Source of the DNA: Gemmatimonadaceae bacterium
GTDB taxonomy: Bacteria; Gemmatimonadota; Gemmatimonadetes; Gemmatimonadales; Gemmatimonadaceae
DNA: 64,000 bases
Direction of reading: 5' to 3'
Assembly (NCBI GenBank): GCA_035606695.1
Contig: DATNEW010000019.1
Location: 62,001 to 126,000, forward strand
In this document: piece by piece, positions 10,001 through 17,251 of the stretch
Layout: each line of letters opens with the position of its first letter
How positions within the stretch are numbered: position 1 is the first letter of the stretch
Made by a program: the position numbers and the translations under genes
Notes under the pieces: generated by a model
Databases searched by the model: none
Told to the model about the DNA's origin: nothing
What the model saw: the letters and a program-made list of their open reading frames with translations, nothing else

Positions 10001-10042
10001 TTCGACTACAACCGCGCCACCGTTCGCTCGACGGTGCCTTAG
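7013..10042 (+). CDS. lptD: Outer-membrane LPS-assembly protein LptD (Gemmatimonadota/Bacteroidota-type)
   Basis: A 1009-residue outer-membrane beta-barrel expected to insert lipopolysaccharide into the outer leaflet. After a signal peptide (ending near SQAQ) there is an OstA-like beta-jellyroll region (about 50-230; ADRQVITGGHYVLTPP, MTSCDDSIPDYQFRY), the conserved IKDIPVMWFPFIFSDE signature that marks the start of the LptD barrel, and then long alternating beta strands to a C-terminal end in charged/aromatic strands. The two-cysteine pairs of E. coli LptD are not obvious. The GTG start overlaps the tatC stop (GTGA). Confidence 0.88.
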   Translation: MILKWLSAALFTVLAVLPVSTSQAQIIPGRPRNATAVRQQPRDTTKDSTAKRPVFPPPDSVTLRLLQKKGYTTTRYAADTAYFDADRKSLDLLAAPKRPAAVERDSNRVVSDSGIYYTQADRQVITGGHYVLTPPSSSGQSEVRGHGYGKYNLAARSLLITNASLPVNNGEIWYVSFDRARIDLDTTGAKNSVAYIGGGRMTSCDDSIPDYQFRYHEAKRTGGNTMVARPAILYIKDIPVMWFPFIFSDERPGRHSGILTPQFGVGDIIRSSSSYRRNVEHIGYYWALSDYADMSAWFDWRTAAGGVPGDPGWVRYNADWDYKWLDRFLAGRIGLGYTRQRDASTNLAVSWNHQEDFGRNNHLNTNFNYVTSTTLQRQNTFNPYSALATIASQANYQSKIGPASLTIGATRKQYPGRTQVDQGIPSVSLTTSPVAIGDKFSWTPSFSFSRNDVLGMDQPGLGAFTYFTRDVTINGITTPRLDSSKFNGRNSANATMSFDTPVQIFGWDFRNSFRLNQQRNNFPQQFTIYDVESGAVTDQRVYAATYRSDFDWVPEFQLPSLGQNRFNLTPSFSLQNIDPGPLMVASERTGGKYVFQGGSLLKSKRISLGVSASPTLYAFLPGVGPFSRLRHAIQPTLSYSWAPSSNVSDDYLIATGRTRKGYLGDLKQSAVTLGLNQTFEAKIRRDDEDSTQASNAPKNVKLLSINFTPISYDFVRHQHAVQEGNRSLLTGFTSDNWGYSLSSDLLPGFDFNSNYSLFQGSTLSDTAKFGPYLTNVSASFNISRDQNPFAVFTRLFGKAVPAPQKAPTTGTDQVRPRPDDAMAQALAAQPVAGSSRGGDRFIVPPSQGWRASLTFTRSSPRPPSGGVGSNIIDFDPRARCAATVGNDPFLLDACLNNLRAQPTTDVPVTSATAGGALYRIPPTTSLNANTSFNLTPKWSAQWTTTYDLERHEFASHIVQLQRELHDWRAIFAFTQSPNGNFAFNFTIALKADPDIKFDYNRATVRSTVP

Positions 10043-10209
10043 GCACCTCGTGCGCACCGTCGCAGCAAGTGGGCAGGGGAGTGTCCTCGTGTCAGGACGG
10101 CCTGGCCCCGCGCGTTTTTTCAACCTGCGTATTCACAAACAGTTACGTCGAGCGGTCTGAGGGTGTGCCGAATGCATTCTGGCGTGCCGTAACCCACCCG
10201 GACTGCGCA

Positions 10210-11319
10210 ATGACACTGTCTCGTTCGATCTTCTCGGTGATCTCGCTCGCGGTGATTCTTCCACTCGTCGCGTGCGATGAGCTCACGGGTCCCGACGTCG
10301 ATCCCGACGCGCCCACCAATCTGACGTATCAGCTGATTCCGAGCGGCGATCCCACGACGCCACTCGGCGTGCTGCTCACCTGGGAAGTCCCGACCAGCGG
10401 CCGCGCCAATTCGTTCAATGTGTACGGGCGTTTGGGCGGAGGGGATTGGCAGCTTCGTGCAACGACGACGTCGCCGTCGTTCCACGATGCCGGCCTGCCC
10501 GAGGCGCAATACTACGTCGCCACGCGCGACGACAACGGCGACGAGCTGGCGCATTCGGAGACGATCTCGATCGATCTCCAGTCGCGACTCCCAGCACCGC
10601 AGGGATTGACGTCGATCTCGCTCAACGGCGCGGTGCAACTCGCGTGGAGCAGCAACGCGGTCGATGCCTCGCGCGCGACGTTCGATCACTATCGCGTGTA
10701 CTCGACGCCATACGACGGCACGCGCGGCGTGTGCACGGCCAACTGGGTGCTCGAAGGTTCGACCGTGTCCGACGGGTTCCTCGCCGGCAATCTCGCGAAC
10801 GGCGTCTCGGAATGCTTCGTCGTCAGCGCCATCACACACGACGGGCACGAGAGTCAGTGGAGCGATGCGCATCTCGACACGCCGCGCTTCGACGCCCGCA
10901 ATGTCGTCGTGTACGCGCATTCGGCGCGCGCGGACAGTGCCGGCTTCCTGTTCCTGGATGAGACCACGAAGCGAGTCGGTACGGTGAGCTCGGCCGCACG
11001 CACCGATCTCGATTTCACCGTCGAGCGTCAGGCGGACGGTTCGCTGTGGTTCGCACCGGGCCGTAGCGCGGTCACAATGATGCTGTACTCGACGACCCCG
11101 GTCACCGACCTCACGTCGATCGACCGTGCACCTTCGGCGGGGTTCGCGCCCACCGGCATCCAGGCGCTGCCTGGATACGCGTACGTGTTTCGCACGCAAA
11201 AGACCGACGGCGTACACTTTGCCGCGGTGCGCGTGGCCTATGTGGCGGCGGATCACGTGGTGTTCGACTGGTCGTATCAGAGTGCCGTCGGAAACGCGGA
11301 GCTGAATCGGGCGCCGTGA
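10210..11319 (+). CDS. Lipoprotein with fibronectin type III-like domains, function unknown
   Basis: A 369-residue predicted lipoprotein. ATG 10210 is chosen because it gives a clean signal peptide ending in LVAC (Cys22); the frame is open further upstream but that part is not protein-like. Two fibronectin type III-like repeats follow (about 30-115 and 120-220), each with a Trp in the LLTWE or LAWSS strand and a Tyr-rich strand (FNVYGR, YRVYSTPYDG). The C-terminal third is a beta-rich segment without a recognisable domain. It stands alone between lptD and the hut operon. Such lipoproteins are common in surface or secreted inventories; the role here is unknown. Confidence 0.75.
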   Translation: MTLSRSIFSVISLAVILPLVACDELTGPDVDPDAPTNLTYQLIPSGDPTTPLGVLLTWEVPTSGRANSFNVYGRLGGGDWQLRATTTSPSFHDAGLPEAQYYVATRDDNGDELAHSETISIDLQSRLPAPQGLTSISLNGAVQLAWSSNAVDASRATFDHYRVYSTPYDGTRGVCTANWVLEGSTVSDGFLAGNLANGVSECFVVSAITHDGHESQWSDAHLDTPRFDARNVVVYAHSARADSAGFLFLDETTKRVGTVSSAARTDLDFTVERQADGSLWFAPGRSAVTMMLYSTTPVTDLTSIDRAPSAGFAPTGIQALPGYAYVFRTQKTDGVHFAAVRVAYVAADHVVFDWSYQSAVGNAELNRAP

Positions 11320-11350
11320 GTCGAACCATGTTGGATGGTTTGTGAGCGTT

Positions 11351-11559
11351 GTCATCCCGAGCGGAGGCGCGTAGCGCCGGAGTCGAGGGACCCCGGTCTC
11401 AGCGGAGCGCTGCGTACAGCTTCTCCGCCGGGACGGGGGTCCCTCGACTCGCTTCGCTCGCTCGGGATGACAACTGGTCGCTTCGCTCGCTCGGGATGAC
11501 AACTGGTCGCTTCGCTCGCTCGGGATGACAACTGGTCGCCCAGGGTCGCTCGGGATGAC
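11351..11559. repeat. Intergenic palindromic repeat, copy A, with tandem 29-bp right-arm units
   Basis: The left arm begins GTCATCCCGAGCGGAGGCGC and runs into AGTCGAGGGACCCC. The right arm is its inverted counterpart, GGGGGTCCCTCGACTCGC to CTCGGGATGAC, with a core around CTCAGCGGAGCGCTG between. The end of the right arm is then repeated in tandem: a 29-bp unit starting CTCGGGATGACAACTGGTCG occurs at 11461-11489 and 11490-11518, with a third diverged unit from 11519. The last unit ends about 20 bp before the hutH start. Confidence 0.9.
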
Positions 11560-11568
11560 TCGCATGGA

Positions 11569-11574
11569 TATCTT
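11569..11574 (+). promoter_or_regulatory. Possible -10 box (TATCTT) just before hutH
   Basis: TATCTT ends 5 nt before the hutH ATG. No good -35 is seen at the right distance and no Shine-Dalgarno sequence precedes the start. It would fit a leaderless transcript like those inferred at hrcA and hldE, but a six-base match alone is weak. Confidence 0.25.
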
Positions 11575-11579
11575 GCTGC

Positions 11580-13094
11580 ATGCCTCCCGAAGTCGTCATC
11601 GACGGCAACTCTCTCACGATCGAGCAGGTCGCCGCCGTCGCGCGCGACCGTGCACGCGTCTCGTTGGCGCCGCAGTCACGACAGCGCGCGCGACTGACGC
11701 GCGGCATCGTCGAGCTGCTCGTCAGCAAACGCGCTGTCGCGTATGGCGTGACGACCGGCTTCGGCAAGTTGTCCGAAGTCGCCATCCCGCCGGAGCGGTT
11801 GGCCGAGCTGCAAGTGAATCTCGTGCGCAGTCACGCGGCGGGCGTCGGCGATCTGCTTCCCGAGCGCGAAGTGCGCGCGATGATGCTTCTCCGCGCGAAC
11901 GTCATTTCCAAGGGCTACTCGGGCGCGCGCATCGAGCTCGCGGAGCTGTTGCTCGAGATGCTCAACGCGGGGCTGCACCCGCCGATTCCCGAGCAGGGCA
12001 GCGTCGGTGCGAGCGGCGATCTCGCGCCGCTCGCGCATCTCGCGCTGTCCGTGATCGGGGAAGGAACGCTCCATCGCGGCGATGAATGCGGGCCCGCCGC
12101 CGACATGCTGCGCGCGGTGAATCTGGAGCCGATGACGCTGGCGACGAAGGAAGGACTGACGCTCATCAACGGCACGCAGGCGCATACGGCGATTGCGTCG
12201 CTGGCGCTCGTCGATGCGCACCGGCTCTGGCGCACCGCGCACATTGCCGGCGCCATGTCGCTCGAAGCGCTGCTCGGCACCCCGGTCGCGTTCGACCCGC
12301 GCATCCACGACGTGCGCGGACAGCTCGGCCAGGCGGCGTCGGCGGCGTATCTGCGCGAGCTGTTGGCGGACAGCGAGATTCGCGAATCGCATCGCGAGAA
12401 CGATCCACGCGTGCAGGATGCGTACGCGCTCCGCTGCATGCCGCAGGTGCACGGCCCGGTGCTCGACGCGTTGGATTTCGCCGCATCGGTCATTGGGCGC
12501 GAGCTGAATGCGGCCACCGACAATCCGCTCGTGTTCGAGAGCGGCGATCTGTTGAGCGGCGGCAATTTCCACGGGCAGTCGGTGGCGATGGCGCTCGACT
12601 TCATGGCGATCGCGCTCACGAACCTCGCGACGATCGCCGAGCGGCGGATCGATCGGCTGGTGCATCCGGATTTGAATCAAGGGCTGCCGCCATTCCTGAC
12701 GCGCGACGCCGGCGTCAACTCCGGGTTCATGATGGCGCAGGTGACCGCGGCGTCGCTGGCGAGCGAGTGCAAGGTGCTGTCGCATCCGGCGAGCGTGGAC
12801 ACCATTCCGACGGACGGCAGCAAGGAAGATGTGGTGCCGATGGCGATGGCGGCCGCGTGGAAGCTCAGGCGCATCGTCAAGAACGTACGGTACGTGCTGG
12901 CGATCGAGTTGATGTGCGGCGCGCAGGGAATCGATTATCGGGCGCCGCTCAAGCCGGGGCGCGGCGTGGCACGCGCGCACGCGGCCGTGCGCGCCGCGGT
13001 GCCGCCGCTCGACCGCGACCGCGTGCTGGCGCCGGACATCGAGCGTCTCGCCGAACTGATTCAGGGCGATGCGCTGTTTCCAAATATTGAATGA
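11580..13094 (+). CDS. hutH: Histidine ammonia-lyase
   Basis: Converts histidine to trans-urocanate and ammonia, first step of histidine degradation. The 504 residues match family length. The self-forming MIO prosthetic group comes from Ala144-Ser145-Gly146 in [15 protein letters not shown]. The N-terminal [10 protein letters not shown] carries the catalytic Tyr loop, and GGNFHGQ and [10 protein letters not shown] are the other active-site stretches. There is no obvious ribosome-binding site; a -10-like box sits 5 nt upstream. hutU follows after a short gap and the pathway continues with hutI. Confidence 0.97.
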   Translation: MPPEVVIDGNSLTIEQVAAVARDRARVSLAPQSRQRARLTRGIVELLVSKRAVAYGVTTGFGKLSEVAIPPERLAELQVNLVRSHAAGVGDLLPEREVRAMMLLRANVISKGYSGARIELAELLLEMLNAGLHPPIPEQGSVGASGDLAPLAHLALSVIGEGTLHRGDECGPAADMLRAVNLEPMTLATKEGLTLINGTQAHTAIASLALVDAHRLWRTAHIAGAMSLEALLGTPVAFDPRIHDVRGQLGQAASAAYLRELLADSEIRESHRENDPRVQDAYALRCMPQVHGPVLDALDFAASVIGRELNAATDNPLVFESGDLLSGGNFHGQSVAMALDFMAIALTNLATIAERRIDRLVHPDLNQGLPPFLTRDAGVNSGFMMAQVTAASLASECKVLSHPASVDTIPTDGSKEDVVPMAMAAAWKLRRIVKNVRYVLAIELMCGAQGIDYRAPLKPGRGVARAHAAVRAAVPPLDRDRVLAPDIERLAELIQGDALFPNIE

Positions 13095-13110
13095 GCATTC
13101 GCGAATCAAC

Positions 13111-14799
13111 ATGTCCGTATTGACCCGACCCGACCCGACGACCGACCACGCGCCCCGCACGGTTCGCGCGCCGCGCGGCTCGGCGCTCTCCTGCAAAGGC
13201 TGGCAGCAGGAGGCCGCGCTGCGCATGCTGATGAACAACCTCGATCCCGAGGTGGCCGAGCGGCCGCAGGATCTCGTGGTGTATGGCGGAACGGGAAAGG
13301 CGGCGCGCAACTGGGAGGCGTTCGACGCCATCGTCGCGGCGCTGCGCAAGCTCGAGCACGACGAGACGCTGCTCATTCAAAGCGGCAAGCCGGTCGGCGT
13401 GTTTCGCACCCACGCCTGGTCGCCGCGCGTGCTCATCGCCAACAGCAACCTCGTGGGTCGCTGGGCGAACTGGGACTACTTTAGAGAACTCGAACGAGCC
13501 GGCCTGATCATGTACGGCCAGATGACCGCGGGCTCGTGGATCTACATCGGCTCGCAGGGAATCGTGCAGGGCACGTACGAGACGTTTGGCGCCGTGGCCG
13601 ACACGCACTTCAACGGCACGCTCGCCGGCCGCTTCGTGCTCACCGCCGGCCTGGGCGGCATGGGCGGCGCGCAGCCGCTGGCCGCGACGATGAACGACGC
13701 CGCGATCCTGGGGATCGAAGTCGACGAGGCGCGCATCGACAAGCGCATCGAGACCGGCTACTGCGATCGCAAGACGTCGAATCTCGACGAAGCGCTTGGG
13801 TGGATTCGCGAGGCGACCGACGCGAAGCGCCGGCTGTCGGTGGGGCTCGCCGGCAATGCGGCGGAGATCCTGCCGGAGCTGGTACGTCGCGGCGTCACGC
13901 CGGATGTTCTGACCGACCAGACGAGCGCGCACGATACGTTGAATGGATATGTGCCGGCCGGCATGTCGCTCGACGACGCGGCGGCGCTCCGGCGCGGCGA
14001 TCCCAACGAGTACGTTCGCCGCGCGAATGCCTCGATCGTCGAGCACGTGAAGGCGATGCTCGCCATGCAGGCGCGCGGCGCGATCGCGTTCGACTACGGC
14101 AACAACATTCGCACGGTGGCGCTCGACAACGGCGTGGCGAACGCCTTCAACATTCCGGGCTTCGTGCCCGAGTACGTGCGGCCGCTGTTTTGCGCGGGGA
14201 AGGGTCCGTTTCGGTGGGTGGCATTGTCCGGGGACAAGAAAGATCTCGATCGCACCGACGAGCTCGTGCTCGAGCTCTTCCCGCACGACGCGCACTTGCG
14301 GCGCTGGATCGAGATGGCGCGCGAACGCATTCACTTTCAGGGATTGCCGGCGCGCATCTGCTGGCTGGGGCAGGGCGAGCGCGCGAAGTTCGGCGTCGCG
14401 TTGAATGATTTAGTAGCAAAAGGAGAATTAAGCGCACCGATCGTCATCGGCCGCGATCATCTGGACACCGGCAGCGTTGCCTCGCCGTTCCGCGAAACCG
14501 AAGCGATGAAGGATGGCAGCGATGCGATCGCCGACTGGCCGATTCTCAACGCGCTCCTGAACACGGCGAGCGGTGCCTCGTGGGTCTCGTTCCATCACGG
14601 CGGCGGCGTGGGCATCGGGAACTCGCTCCACGCGGGCCAGGTCATCGTCGCCGACGGCACGCCCGAAATGCGCGTGCGTCTCGAGCGCGTGCTCACGAAT
14701 GACCCGGGCATCGGCGTCGCGCGGCATGCGGAGGCGGGCTACGACATCGCCATTCGGACGGCGGAAGAGCAGGGGATTCAGCTGCCGATGAGGGGATGA
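13111..14799 (+). CDS. hutU: Urocanate hydratase
   Basis: Second enzyme of histidine degradation, making 4-imidazolone-5-propionate from urocanate with tightly bound NAD+. ATG 13111 is chosen, giving 562 residues and the normal N-terminus ([20 protein letters not shown]); a start at 13069 would overlap hutH and add a non-conserved stretch. Family marks include [14 protein letters not shown], the NAD-binding [15 protein letters not shown] and [19 protein letters not shown] near the C-terminus. It lies 16 bp after hutH. Confidence 0.97.
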   Translation: MSVLTRPDPTTDHAPRTVRAPRGSALSCKGWQQEAALRMLMNNLDPEVAERPQDLVVYGGTGKAARNWEAFDAIVAALRKLEHDETLLIQSGKPVGVFRTHAWSPRVLIANSNLVGRWANWDYFRELERAGLIMYGQMTAGSWIYIGSQGIVQGTYETFGAVADTHFNGTLAGRFVLTAGLGGMGGAQPLAATMNDAAILGIEVDEARIDKRIETGYCDRKTSNLDEALGWIREATDAKRRLSVGLAGNAAEILPELVRRGVTPDVLTDQTSAHDTLNGYVPAGMSLDDAAALRRGDPNEYVRRANASIVEHVKAMLAMQARGAIAFDYGNNIRTVALDNGVANAFNIPGFVPEYVRPLFCAGKGPFRWVALSGDKKDLDRTDELVLELFPHDAHLRRWIEMARERIHFQGLPARICWLGQGERAKFGVALNDLVAKGELSAPIVIGRDHLDTGSVASPFRETEAMKDGSDAIADWPILNALLNTASGASWVSFHHGGGVGIGNSLHAGQVIVADGTPEMRVRLERVLTNDPGIGVARHAEAGYDIAIRTAEEQGIQLPMRG

Positions 14800-14806
14800 C
14801 GGCTCA

Positions 14807-14925
14807 GTCATCCCGAGCGAGCGGAGCCGGGTGCCCTCTGGGCGCATGAGGGACCCCCTTCATTGCGGAGGGCTCCGCCGTCGGGACGGGGATCCTTCGA
14901 CTCGCTGGCGCTCGCTCAGGATGAC
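14807..14925. repeat. Intergenic palindromic repeat, copy B
   Basis: It begins GTCATCCCGAGCGAGCGGAG just after the hutU stop and ends CTCGCTCAGGATGAC about 10 bp before the radical SAM start. The two ends are inverted copies (GTCATCC(C/T)GAGCG against CGCTCAGGATGAC), with GAGGGACCCCC and GGGGATCCTTCGACTCG as the inner matching arms and the core TGCGGAGGGCTCCGCCG. No tandem arm expansion is seen here. Confidence 0.88.
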
Positions 14926-14936
14926 GGCCTCATAAT

Positions 14937-15908
14937 ATGCTCTCCAACGCCTTTCGCCCCTGGCACGTTCCGCTCTTCGTCGGCAAGTACGCGTGGCTGA
15001 AGGCGCGCCGCATGCCCATGCTCGTCAGCTTCGAGGTCACGCAGCGCTGCAACGCACGCTGCGGCTTTTGCGACTACTGGAAGACTGACGCGTCGGCAAA
15101 GACGCAGGAGCTCGAGAGCTTCGCCGAGGCGGCGCGATTCTTCAACCCGATGATCGTGACGTTCACCGGCGGTGAGCCGACGCTCCGCCGCGACCTCGAG
15201 GACCTGGTCGGCGCGGTCTCGCGCGCGATCCCACTCACGTACATCACCCTGCTCACGCACGGCGCGATGCTGACGGCCGATCGCGCACGCGCGCTGCAGG
15301 CGGCCGGCGTCCACCAGCTCAGCATCTCGCTCGACTATCTCGACGAGCGGCACGACCGCGCGCGCGGCATTCCCGGCCTCGTGAACCGCATCTTCGCGGC
15401 GGTGTCCGACATGCGCGACGCCGGTGTCGACAACGTGCGGTTCAACACGGTGATCAAGAACGACAACGTCGATCAGATCATGCCGATCATCCGCCGGGCC
15501 GCGGCGCTCGGCTACGGCGTGAACCTCAGCGTCTACACCGACTCGAAGAACGGGAACCGCGACCACCTGATCGCCGGCGCGCAGCTGCGCGACGTCGAGC
15601 GAGTCATCGCCGACGTGCTCGCGTTCAAGCGCAAGACGCGGCACGCCGTCTCCAACTCCGAGCATTACCTGGAGCAGATCCCGCGCTACCTGCGCGGCGA
15701 GCTTCGCGCCCCGTGCCGGTCGGGCATGCGCACCGTCCACATCGACCCGCTCGGCAACGTGAAACGCTGTCCCGATTTTCCGACGGACTTTCACTGGCGC
15801 GACTTCAAACGCTACAAGCCGATCGACTGCAACGCGTGCTTCTACGCCTGTCGTGGCGAGGCCGAAGCGCCGCTGCGCTTGTCGCGCGCGAAGGACATGC
15901 TGGCATGA
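14937..15908 (+). CDS. Radical SAM protein with C-terminal auxiliary-cluster cysteines, inside the hut operon
   Basis: A 323-residue radical SAM enzyme. The SAM/4Fe-4S motif CxxxCxxC is at Cys38, Cys42 and Cys45 (CNARCGFC), followed by the GGEPTLR SAM-binding segment. Near the C-terminus Cys260, Cys278, Cys298, Cys301 and Cys305 form a SPASM/twitch-like pattern expected to hold an extra iron-sulfur cluster, as in peptide- or small-molecule-modifying members. The substrate is unknown. It lies between hutU and hutI and its stop overlaps the hutI start (ATGA), so the two are probably translated together. No precursor peptide gene is visible nearby. Confidence 0.85.
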   Translation: MLSNAFRPWHVPLFVGKYAWLKARRMPMLVSFEVTQRCNARCGFCDYWKTDASAKTQELESFAEAARFFNPMIVTFTGGEPTLRRDLEDLVGAVSRAIPLTYITLLTHGAMLTADRARALQAAGVHQLSISLDYLDERHDRARGIPGLVNRIFAAVSDMRDAGVDNVRFNTVIKNDNVDQIMPIIRRAAALGYGVNLSVYTDSKNGNRDHLIAGAQLRDVERVIADVLAFKRKTRHAVSNSEHYLEQIPRYLRGELRAPCRSGMRTVHIDPLGNVKRCPDFPTDFHWRDFKRYKPIDCNACFYACRGEAEAPLRLSRAKDMLA

Positions 15909-17188
15909 GCGACACCGCGCCCGCGACGCTGTTCGTCAACGCGTCGCAAGTGGTGACGTGCGCCGGACCGGCCCGCGCGCGGCGCGGCGCGGAAATGAAC
16001 GACGCGGTCGTGCAGACCGGCGTCGCCGTCGCGGTGACCGGCGACCGTATTACCGCGGTCGAACCGCTCCAGAGTTTGCGTTCGCGGTTTCCCCGCGCGA
16101 ATGAATACGACTGCCGCCAGGGCGTCATCACGCCCGGCCTCGTCGACTCACACACGCACGGCATCTTCGGCCGCGCGCGATACGACGAACAGGAGCTGCG
16201 CGCGGCCGGGCTCGACTACATGGAGATCGCGCGGCGCGGCGGCGGCATTCATTCGTCGGTGCGCGATCTGCGCACGCGCAGCGAAGACGCGCTGTTCGAG
16301 CTCGCGCTGCCGCGACTGCGGCGTTTGGCGTCCTTCGGCACCACGACGGTGGAAGTGAAGTCGGGCTACGGCTTGAGCCTCGACGACGAGCTCAAGACGC
16401 TGCGAGTGATCGCACGTCTCGCCGCGGCGCTGCCCATGCGCGTCGTCCCGACGTTCCTCGGCGCACATGAAATCCCGCTCGAACATCGCGAGTCGAGCGC
16501 CAAACGCGCCGCGTACGTCGATCTGCTCGTGCACGAGATGATTCCCGCCGTCGCCGCGCAGCGTCTGGCGCGCTTCGCCGACGTGTTTTGCGAGACCGGC
16601 GTTTACACCGTCGATGAGAGCCGTGTCATTCTTCGTGCGGCGCGGGATGCGGGTCTCTTGCTCAAGCTGCACGCGGACGAGCTCACGTCGTCCGGCGGCG
16701 CGGAGCTCGCCGCTTCGCTCAACGCGACGTCGGCCGATCACCTGGCGGCGGTTTCGGACGGCGGCATCGCCGCGCTCGCGGGGTCGAACACGGTGGCCAC
16801 GCTGCTTCCGGGCACCATGCTTTTCCTGGGCAAGACGAAGCACGCGCCCGCACGGCGATTCATCGACGCCGGCGTGCCGGTCGGCCTCGCGACTGACTTC
16901 AATCCGGGTACGTCGCCGACCCCAAGCCTGCCGCTCGTCCTTACGCTTGGGGTAAGCCAGCTGCACTTGAGCGCCGCGGAAGCGGTCGTCGCCGCCACCG
17001 TAAACGGTGCGGCGGCCCTCGCCCTGGCGGAGGAGGTCGGACAGCTCGCGCCCGGCTTTCGGGCCGACCTCGCGGTGTTCGACATTCGGGACGTTCGCGA
17101 GTTGCCGTACTGGTACGGGGACAACCGCTGCACGGCCACGTTCGTGGGGGGCAAACCTTGTCACTCTAGTGACTTAGAGGTAACTTAA
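15905..17188 (+). CDS. hutI: Imidazolonepropionase
   Basis: Third enzyme of histidine degradation: hydrolyses imidazolonepropionate to N-formimino-glutamate. The 427-residue amidohydrolase uses the ATG that overlaps the preceding stop; the frame is open further upstream but only inside the radical SAM gene. Metal-binding DSHTHGIFG, the GGGIHSSVRD stretch, the KSGYGLSLDDELK helix, HADELTSSGG and ATDFNPGTSP are all typical. No gene for the next step (hutG, hutF or ftcD) lies in the window. The promoter of the next gene overlaps its last codons. Confidence 0.97.
   Translation: MSDTAPATLFVNASQVVTCAGPARARRGAEMNDAVVQTGVAVAVTGDRITAVEPLQSLRSRFPRANEYDCRQGVITPGLVDSHTHGIFGRARYDEQELRAAGLDYMEIARRGGGIHSSVRDLRTRSEDALFELALPRLRRLASFGTTTVEVKSGYGLSLDDELKTLRVIARLAAALPMRVVPTFLGAHEIPLEHRESSAKRAAYVDLLVHEMIPAVAAQRLARFADVFCETGVYTVDESRVILRAARDAGLLLKLHADELTSSGGAELAASLNATSADHLAAVSDGGIAALAGSNTVATLLPGTMLFLGKTKHAPARRFIDAGVPVGLATDFNPGTSPTPSLPLVLTLGVSQLHLSAAEAVVAATVNGAAALALAEEVGQLAPGFRADLAVFDIRDVRELPYWYGDNRCTATFVGGKPCHSSDLEVT
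17158..17186 (+). promoter_or_regulatory. Sigma-70-type promoter for the TPR/polyprenyl synthase/tatA gene group
   Basis: TTGTCA at 17158-17163 and TAACTT at 17181-17186 are separated by 17 bp. Both lie inside the 3' end of hutI. The start would be near 17193, leaving a leader of about 60 nt before the ATG at 17252. Confidence 0.6.
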
Positions 17189-17251
17189 GCCTCCACTTTC
17201 CTCGGTCTTCCGCGGCCGTTTTTGGGCCGTGCGGAGCCCCTGCAGGCGCTG

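Noticed and set aside
10043-10209. Terminator after lptD at the GTTTTTTC tract
   Set aside because: The T-tract follows GCGCG but no stem of adequate strength pairs before it; the hairpin GTCCT/AGGAC lies too far upstream.
11461-11548. Regular short repeats that might look like a CRISPR array
   Set aside because: The 29-bp units are contiguous, with no variable spacers, only about three units, and they continue the palindrome arm.
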